Notes under the pieces: generated by a model
What the model was told of the DNA's origin: nothing
Seen by the model: only the letters and a program-made list of their open reading frames with translations
Databases searched by the model: none
Translations under genes and position numbers: made by a program
Assembly (NCBI RefSeq): GCF_025370935.1
Contig: NC_133496.1
Location: 15,013,566-15,077,565 of the forward strand
DNA length: 64,000 bases
Reading direction: 5' to 3'
Origin: Choristoneura fumiferana
Lineage: Eukaryota; Arthropoda; Insecta; Lepidoptera; Tortricidae
Shown here: one piece after another, positions 56,549 through 64,000 of the stretch
How the letters are laid out: each line of letters begins with the position of its first letter
How positions within the stretch are numbered: the first letter of the stretch is position 1

Positions 56549-56659
56549 AGGTTCTCAAAAAAAAAGATAGTTTTTAAGTTAATTTACAAATCAGATCACT
56601 AGCTTCCATTTGTTAGAAACAAAGTTAATTTTTAACTTAACTATATAATTATTCACTAT

Positions 56660-56877
56660 ATTAGAAAAGTTGAAAAATCCTCGACTTTGTCATTTCAAAA
56701 CTGAACCGATTTTAATGAAACGTAGCTAAGCACCGCAGGAAAACTTACTTTCATTGCTTTCATTTAAAAAACACATTAAGATCAATCCATCCGTTGGAGA
56801 GCTACGATACTAAATACAGACAAACAGAAATTGGCGTCAAACTAACCACCCCTCTTATTGATTCGGGGGTTAGAAAT
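56660..56877 (+). mobile_element. GTCGGGGGTTAAAAA-type repeat, diverged
   Basis: GTTGAAAAATCCTCGACTTTG at the start and CACCCCTCTTATTGATTCGG at the end. Confidence 0.65.
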
Positions 56878-56965
56878 ACAGTTAAAATGTTCTAAAAATA
56901 CTTTATACAACCCCCTGTTTCACCATTCTATGATTAAATTTATTTGACGGATAAATGTGATCAAC

Positions 56966-57141
56966 TAAAAGAATTTCTCTGCTCACCCGCGACCTTATGA
57001 TAGCTAAGTTTATGCAAGATACGCGTGTCCATTGTTGTTCCTCCACCTCCACACGAACTGCACTGAATTGAGGAACAGCATGAACACGCATATCTTGCAT
57101 AACTTAGCTACCATAAAGGTCGCGGGCAAAGAAATTCTTTT
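56966..57141. mobile_element. Hairpin element, about 62-bp arms
   Basis: AAAAGAATTTCTCTGC on the left mirrors the right end at 57141, and CGCGACCTTATGATAGCTAA pairs with TTAGCTACCATAAAGGTCGCG. Confidence 0.78.
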
Positions 57142-57204
57142 ATTTCATTAATATGGAAAACTCTTCTACGAGCCCTATGTCCCTAGTGAGGGATAACAGG
57201 ATCA

Positions 57205-57690
57205 CATCATCATCATCATCATCAATATGGACCTCCGCAAAGTAATGCCTGATTCAATCTCTCTCTTCAAGTGCCTCTCCAACTAGTGAAGGTTGGCAGT
57301 CAGCTCCGCATATCTGATTCGGTCTTTCGCCAGTCTAAAAAGCTCCGCGGCGCTCTTAACTCCCGTCCATTCCCGGATATTGCGTAGCCACGATTTCTTC
57401 CTGCGACCCACTGCTCTTGCCTGCCACTTTGCCCATCATTATCAGTTGCAAGAGTTCGGATCTGCCGTATCTTAATACGTGACCCAGATAGGCAACTCCT
57501 TTTTTGGATGGTCTGCATTAATTGGCGTGACCTTCCAGTACGGCGTAGCACTTCAACGTTGGTCACTCGATCTGTCCAGCTATTGGCCAACATGCGTCTA
57601 TAGGCCCACTTTTCAAATGCTTCGATACGTTTCGAGATTCTCTTTAATTGTCCAAGCCTCACATCCGTTAAGAAGTATAGCCTCCTGAGT
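57205..57690 (-). mobile_element. RTE-like LINE 3' end, longer fragment
   Basis: The minus strand encodes KRIEAFEKWAYRRML, SWTDRVTNVEVLRRTGR, and then, after frame changes, the terminal RELRAPRSFL-like region. It ends in (GAT)n at 57205-57224. FEKW..RRML and SWTDRVTN.EVL are hallmark residues of the region just after the reverse-transcriptase domain. About 150 residues with at least one frameshift. Confidence 0.85.
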
Positions 57691-57964
57691 TCAGCCTTTT
57701 TTTAACAAACTTAGTGCTTACGACCTAGACGTGATTGACCTGCTTAGTTATTTAGTATATTATTTCAAAATTCTTTATTCAATGAACAATTTGTACTTTA
57801 TAAAGTACATTCGCCCGTTATTCTCAGTGTTAATCTGTCATCTCCCAGGATAACAGGATCAAAGGAATTTGGGTACAAATTTGTGCCTCTGGGAGAGGAC
57901 AGGTTAATTAGTTCTTTATAAAATACGCGAGGACTCAGGAGGATAGGCCTGATTCAATAAATTA
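57691..57964. other. No gene seen
   Basis: Non-coding, inside the split MITE. Part of the same insertion cluster. Confidence 0.4.
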
Positions 57965-58040
57965 GATAAATTGTGATGCCGTCTCCGTCTATTCGAACAA
58001 AACAAACCGTGACGGCATCATATTTATCCGTGAAATAAAA

Positions 58041-59055
58041 TGAGGATAAAACAACCCCTAAACGACATAGCTTCTCAAATCAATATAATAAAAACGAGCT
58101 TTTAAATTCAGAATGCAAATGCTATCCTTTCTGCAATACCGCTGAGCCAAGTTTAGCTTTCCATGCAATGTAAATGCAAATAAAATACGCTGTCCGTATG
58201 TTTATCTATGTCCAGGTTGTGTGTATTTTTGTCATCATTTCAGCTTGGTTTGCTTTGCTTATGTTACTTACTTTTCAGGCTATTAGTGTTCTATTTTGGT
58301 TGTAACTAAAACTATTTTTACCCCCGATGCAAGAAGGGGTGTGTTATGATCAATATAACAACATCTTACTAATATCATAAATGCGAAAGTTTCTGTGTGT
58401 GAGTGTGCGTGTGTGTGTGATGCCTCATTTAAACATTTATAGATCTACGTAAAAAGAAGGAGAAGAAGAAAGAAGAAGAAAAAGGAGCAGGTTACAGAAA
58501 CATTATGTTACTAGCAATAATAGGTAAAACTAAAAGTAAAACCCCCATACATGGGGCGATCCTCGTCATAGTAAAAAATCATCAGGTTGCCAAGATCTAG
58601 TAAATGAGACATGTTTCGCTTCTGTTGATGGGTGGGGACAGTACCCATACAATAGTTTGTCCCATTGTCCTTTTATCAGACTAATTTCAACAATGATTTA
58701 ATGCTTTATTGTCCAGCTGTAACTGAATTAGAAACACTAGTTTTGGATTACGTTCACTACGGGACTACGGGATATCGGTAAAGTCTCAGGTAACTTTTAA
58801 CTCACAGATAACTTGAATACTCGTAGCTTCAATCATGATTCCTGTCATGGTCTACAAGCGTCTTTGAGAAACTCTGCTGCAACTTGCATTTCGCGACATG
58901 CTTGATGCACCAGTTCTATCTCATGCATAGTTTAAGTGAGTTAACTCCAGTCTTAGTACGTGGGGATAAGACAAAGAGCTTTTGGTTTTAAAATGGGTGC
59001 ATTGCATAAACGAACTTTAATAATTTAATCTTATTTTGCACAACATGACATTGTA
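58041..59055. other. No gene seen
   Basis: 58318-58350 is a reversed stub of the GTCGGGGGTTAAAAA repeat next to a Helitron-like start (TTACTAATATCATAAATGCG). A GA/AAG-rich purine tract lies at 58450-58490. Confidence 0.5.
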
Positions 59056-59195
59056 AATACAATACAAATATTCTTTATTGATCACCAAAAGCAGTACAGA
59101 GACATTACAAAAATAGAAAAATTCAGGTAGACAAAAGGCGGTCTTATCGCTAAAAAGCGATCTCTTCTAGACAACCAATTTCTGAGAAATCAATA
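59056..59195 (-). mobile_element. Retroelement 3' end (ATTGT-like tail)
   Basis: AATACAATACAAATATTC start, ATTGATCACCAAAAGCAGTA body, and GGCGGTCTTATCGC further in. A longer version of 52668-52775. Confidence 0.75.
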
Positions 59196-59895
59196 AATGT
59201 GAACGGACTAATGTAGGTGGTAGATATAACAGAAATGTTAATCTATTGTAAGAGATAATATTAATTTGCATTGTTAACGTAACTTTATCTATTGTGGACA
59301 TATTATTCACTTTAATGTTTATATATTCTTGACATGTCATCTGGAATATTAGTTATTTAAATGAGCAATACTCGTATGTGAATTTAAATTTTAACCGTTT
59401 AATCTAAATTTTCACAACAGTAGGTAGTTATGTACCTGTACTTTCAAATATTAATAGTAAGGACATAATATGATTTATAATATCCGAATGAAATATCGAA
59501 ATTACTATACGTGACTGAAATCAATACTGATTAGGTACGTAGTTGTGTGCAATCAGTCACCTCACCCAGATTCGTGTAGCCATAACGGGAACTCCGATAA
59601 ACCTCCCCTAAGCGTTTATTTACAAATTACTGCTGCTATGGTCTCTAACATAATAACACCGTGGTTTGGCTTATAGCTTCCAGTCGTTACCAGAGCCATA
59701 TATCTTGCCATAAACATAAATGTAGCTCGGACATAGTGTGTATGTGTTTTATATAAATATATGAGGGAGGCGTAATAGCTTCTGGTTGGGGTTAAGTTGG
59801 GAGAGGTGGCGATAGGTACAAAAAGTACAATTCAATAGAATCTGTCAATTTTCTACATATTTAAGACACCCTATCGTGGGCACACTTGATTATAT
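59196..59895. other. No gene seen
   Basis: AT-rich. It may contain worn upstream parts of the element that carried the RNase H relic. Confidence 0.4.
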
Positions 59896-60144
59896 ATGTC
59901 CCTGTTGTTGCAATTATCATCTAAAAGGAATCAAAAAAGAATAATAGTCACATCACAAAGCCTTAGGCAGCCCGGTGTTTATATTAGTAGGCTGGAAGTG
60001 TCTACAGGATTGTCAGATTCTATTGAATTGGAGTTTACATTAAACAAGCTTGACAGACATAATAAGGTGAGAGTGGTATGGATGCCAGGCCACAAAGGTT
60101 TCACCGCCTGTGAAAAAGTAGATAAAGTAGGAAGGGAAGAGTAA
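59896..60144 (+). pseudogene. Non-LTR retrotransposon RNase H relic
   Basis: The frame contains SQSL, then LNKLDRHNKVRVVWMPGHKG and a charged tail. L..L..HN.V...W.PGH.G is the C-terminal motif of the RNase H domain in I/R1/Jockey-type LINE proteins, with the His that precedes the usual N..AD..A motif (here degraded to EKVDKVG). Downstream to about 60300, other frames suggest the usual following region (PKPFAGPSQGTKD, then NTRKSQALTCL). The catalytic acidic residues of the N-terminal part are not recognisable. It is a decayed fragment. Confidence 0.65.
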
Positions 60145-60366
60145 GTTCACGATAATATTACACCCAAACCATTCGCCGGACCCTCGCAGGGAACTAAAGA
60201 TAATGCCATTAATTACACACGAGAATTAAACACAAGAAAAAGTCAAGCATTGACATGTCTCAGTGATTCAAAGCTTTTCGTAAAATACGTCAACGCAAGC
60301 TGCAACAAAAAACTCTAAACAATCATCAAAAGACTTCCTACTCCGACACATGACTCCGAAGTTGAT

Positions 60367-60427
60367 GACCGCGACACGCGACCGCTACCGGGTCACGCAA
60401 CCTGGGTCGCTGTCGCGTGTCGCGGTC
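60367..60427. repeat. GC-rich perfect palindromic arms
   Basis: GACCGCGACACGCGAC (60367-60382) and its exact complement (60412-60427) flank a 29-base loop. Much more GC-rich than its surroundings. Confidence 0.85.
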
Positions 60428-60675
60428 GCCGGTCGCGATCGACATCGGCTACTTTTACCTACTTTACATTTACCTTATCATATTGTAATTTCAATCGCTG
60501 TATTTCTGTGGCTTAGGGCACACTTCCGAAGATGCCATAACCGCGATAACGTCCAAGGTAATGATTGGTATCAATTATCTAACATTAGGAATCCTGTAAT
60601 TTAAAATGAATGTCAAAACACGCAATCACACAAGGATCTTAGTGAGTAAATACGTTACAGTATTTAACTTTAATA
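60428..60675. other. No gene seen
   Basis: Short interval without recognisable content. Confidence 0.4.
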
Positions 60676-60792
60676 TTAAAGCCTTTGTTCCGTAACTAGG
60701 CCGCAAAGGGCTTTTTACTTGGTCTCTTTATTCAGTGTGCTACCGGCAGCCAGTTTTTTTTAAGGGAAGTAAAAGTAATGTAGATATTTCGG

Positions 60793-61145
<353 letters not shown>

Positions 61146-61734
61146 TACATTTATTTAACGCCATAAAACAAACATAGAACAGATAAAGACATACATGACG
61201 CTAAATAGCCTTCACTCAGCATAATGCCATGGCAAGCCGTGGCGCTGATTTTCAGTGAGGACCTTATCTAAAAAATAACTAAAAATTAAAATAAAAAAAT
61301 TGTATGGCAACACCGGCTTAAACAGTTAAATCGTGTGCAGTTGAATTGTTTTAAGTCACCGCCAAAAGTATACTTTGCAAATATGAATAATGCATATGGT
61401 TATTTAAAAACTATATGCTACATACCTGACTCCTTAAAAACAAAAACACAGGTATTTCTATTATTAAAAGTACCTTACTTGATTACCGCCAATTAGTAAA
61501 GCGAAATCGACAGTGTGAAAAAGACGTTTCTAGCTTATATATAAGGACAACAAACATTATGAGCGCCTAAAGTGAAAAAAAAATACAAGGTAAGATTGAG
61601 AGAAGTTACAGAAATACGTTACTTTAACCTTCCTTAGTAAGCCTGGCTGCCGGTAGCACACTGTATTACCAGCGCTTTCGGAAATACCATCATTGCTAGG
61701 AAGAATGCGCCGCAAGAAACTTGGCAGAAAGTAA

Positions 61735-61800
61735 TTGTATTGTATTGTATTGTAAAACTCTTTATTGTACATAAAAACACATGAAAATAACATAACACAG
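61735..61800 (-). mobile_element. Retroelement 3' end with (ATTGT)n tail
   Basis: TTGTATTGTATTGTATTGTA followed by AAACTCTTTATTGTAC. The orientation of the tail relative to the body is unclear. Confidence 0.5.
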
Positions 61801-62504
61801 GATAATAAGATTGATAAAAGATAAGAAAGATAAGTTAAGATATTAGTTAAGATATTAATTGTTATCAAGCATTGTAATTTACTTAATTACTACAAGCAAA
61901 ACAAGGTTCACTAAAGATGTATAATCGTCACCATCATCGCTGACATAGGTAGCTATATCAAAAATAATTACACATAGATTAAAACCAACGTTATTTCAAG
62001 TAAACCACCATTAATTCATGCATTATTTTCGTCTAAAAATAACATAACTTTATTACCTTGGTTATAATATCACAGCTGTAATAATGTATCATTAAAACAC
62101 TTACACACGCAAAAAGGTAACTGAATAATTTCAAAATTAATGCCACCACAAAATTAAACGTCAGTAAATTTCTCTTACGCCAGGCAAAAACATTTAAGGT
62201 TTTTTTTTCATGTGAATTAACGCCCCTATTTATCACGTTGACCGTTAAAAGTGTCACCGGACGAAATAATGAACGCTTGGAAAATACTTTTTCGGAGATA
62301 GGACGTTTCGGCCTTGAGCGGGGGATTTGTAAAATGTATTGTTACATGCCATATACATTTTGGTCAGGATTCCGAGTCGTACAGTCAGCATCGCCAATAT
62401 CTGACATAACATAAAGTACATATATAATATGTGATACGAGTCTATTTCTAGGGCGGGTCCTCGAAGAAGTCAATTGTTTACGTAGTTAGCCATTACGAAA
62501 AAAT
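61801..62504. other. No gene seen
   Basis: AT-rich non-coding DNA with short frames lacking domains. Confidence 0.4.
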
Positions 62505-62725
62505 CAGGAAATATTTTTCTAAGGATTTCGTATGTACGAGATCTTCAAACTTTAGGTATGTTTTTACTTTTAAACTACTAATAATAATTCTCAAGCAATC
62601 TTAGCCGCTATAATTTTCCTTGTAAATTTGATATATTTACTACCATTCTGATTTTTTTCAAATTATTTCAACCAACTTTTTAGATTTAAGATTGGGCTCG
62701 ATTTTAATGAAAATTTTAAATGAAA
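62505..62725 (-). mobile_element. Fragment of the GGTTCCG-family repeat
   Basis: Words AATATTTTTCTAAGGATTTCG and ACTACTAATAATAATTCTCAA match the 3' half of 44028-44672 in reverse. Confidence 0.65.
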
Positions 62726-63673
62726 TGAAAAACATTTACTCGAGACACAAAAATAAATATCAAAAATAATATAAACATAAAAGAAAAGGAAAGGGTAAGT
62801 TGTTATAATGTGAAACTACATATTTTATGTGCCCGAAATGGGCCCGCCTCAGCATAAATGCAGACTCCTCGGATGGAGTCAGCGCTGGTCTTCCGGCGAA
62901 AGCATTTTAAGGGCAGAACACACCAATAAAACGCGACGCCACGCCACGTCGTTCAACGCATGTGTCTGCACAAAACACAGATAGTTCAGAAGTCAATCTC
63001 CATACAAGTGCGCACGAGCAACGCACACATAGACACTGTTCACGGACACGATATCTCGGCACGGTTGGGACCAGTGCTAGCGGGAGTGCCATGCGCTTGA
63101 GACACGCGTCTGTGATTTTTTTTGTGCAATAATGGAGCAACAAAAAAAAGTTATTATAAATGTTCAGATGACGGTTGTTTAAATTCAACATTATACGGTG
63201 AATTGACGTTTTTTAAACTACCAGTGGTTTTAGAGAGGTACGTAGGTATCTGCTTGTATTTAGATGGTTCGTTTTAACGTACACAGAACAGTTAGGTAGA
63301 TATGTAAGCGCCCCGAAAAGTCGAAAGCGTCGCAAGATATTTTCTGTGACAAATTTGTAATATAACAATGACGTTGATATTAAAATATTTTAGTTATTAT
63401 TAATTTATATTTCCGTTCTTCCCGTTTCATTTTCAACAATAACTCGATACGAGCCACTACCACGATAGTTTTTTGTGCATAAGCCATAGTTGACAACCTT
63501 AGAGCGACTGCCGAGCGTAGGTATGAAAAGTGAAGTACATACAGGAGATATGCCTTCTGAACTATCTGTGTTTTGTGGTGTCTGGGACTGATTAGTTCTG
63601 ACACGCGTTGGAGCGCGTGTGCAAACGTGCCGCGGTACCGGGTCCCAAATAATATGTCGTAAACAGATCACTG
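62726..63673. other. No gene; GC-richer patch at 62910-63110
   Basis: The patch contains ACGCGACGCCACGCCACG and related CG-rich words resembling a lepidopteran MITE. A 94-codon minus-strand frame over it has no domain. Confidence 0.4.
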
Positions 63674-63979
63674 CTATAAGCCGTGGTGGCCTAGTGGTTT
63701 GACCTATCGCCTCTCAAGCAGAGGGTCGTGGGTTCAAATCCCGGCTCGCACCTCTGAGTTTTTCGAAATTCATGTGCGGAATTACATTTGAAATTTACCA
63801 CGAGCTTTGCGGTGAAGGAAAACATCGTGAGGAAACCTGCACAAACCTGCGAAGCAATTCAATGGTGCGTGTGAAGTTCCCAATTCGCACTGGGCCCGCG
63901 TGGGAACTACGGTCCAAGCCCTCTTGTTCTGAGAGGAGGCCTGTGCCCAGCAGTGGGACGTATATAGGCTGGGATGATG
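63674..63979 (+). mobile_element. Full-length tRNA-headed SINE with exact 13-bp TSD
   Basis: AAACAGATCACTG flanks it at 63661-63673 and 63980-63992. The head has an A-box TGGCCTAGTGG (63687-63697) and a B-box GGTTCAAATCC (63731-63741), correctly spaced for an internal RNA polymerase III promoter. The body and the GATGATGA tail are complete. At 306 bases it is the best preserved copy here and probably the youngest. Confidence 0.95.
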
Positions 63980-64000
63980 AAACAGATCACTGAATAGAAA

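Larger units (their letters stand above)
56912..58040. mobile_element. MITE split into two halves by about 1 kb of insertions
   Basis: 56912-56962 (CCCTGTTTCACCATTC to ATAAATGTGATC) and 57965-58040 (GTGATGCCGTCTCCGTCTA to ATATTTATCCGTGAAATA) are the left and right parts of the family seen at 36259-36370. Between them lie a hairpin (56966-57141), an RTE tail (57205-57690) and unclassified DNA. Confidence 0.65.

Noticed and set aside
60350..60604. 84-codon open frame with Arg-rich start
   Set aside because: The frame is opened by the GC-rich palindrome and has no domain.
63674..63760. tRNA gene at the SINE head
   Set aside because: The promoter boxes are intact, but the sequence continues into a SINE body and tail with a TSD, and the cloverleaf is imperfect.

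Overview
The window looks like lepidopteran (moth or butterfly) nuclear DNA. It is AT-rich and has no gene-dense stretch. It is packed with interspersed repeats of types common in Lepidoptera: tRNA-headed SINEs ending in GATG repeats, RTE-type LINE 3' ends, Helitron-like elements with a terminal CTAG-type hairpin, and many foldback MITEs. The family assignments come from memory and from motifs in the sequence. No database search was possible, and I cannot name the species.

Layout. 1-539 is a single-copy left flank. 540-9637 (copy A) and 9782-16948 (copy B) are the same locus twice, separated only by a 139-base N gap. 16949-22477 is single copy. 22478-28536 (copy C) and 28645-36258 (copy D) are a second locus present twice, separated by a 100-base N gap. 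36259-64000 is single copy and contains dense, nested transposon remains. In both pairs the first copy runs into the gap, the second starts right after it, and the unique flanks lie outside. This is the usual signature of two haplotypes left unmerged in an assembly. If so, the pairs are alleles, and the insertion differences between them are polymorphisms. Two divergent haplotypes would also argue against a W-chromosome origin.

No intact host protein-coding gene was found. All recognisable coding sequence is retrotransposon debris: C-terminal tails of RTE-type LINEs, one LINE reverse-transcriptase tail with its 3' UTR (50.2 kb), a reverse-transcriptase-associated C-terminal domain (52.8-53.2 kb, frameshifted) and an RNase H relic (59.9 kb). 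A GC-rich block with a possible splice donor near 37.6-37.8 kb could be a promoter and non-coding first exon, and a GC-rich coding-like patch occurs only in copy D (33.75 kb). Both are weak. The window is best read as an intron or intergenic region.

The most informative signals are structural. Several insertions have exact target-site duplications. Insertions are present in one copy and absent in the other. Transposons are nested up to two deep (49.8-51.2 kb, 56.9-58.0 kb, 60.7-61.7 kb, 18.4-18.9 kb). Two unrelated short repeat families each carry the 3' tail of a LINE family also found in this window. A near-perfect 98-bp inverted repeat is built around a tRNA-like sequence (29.7-29.9 kb).
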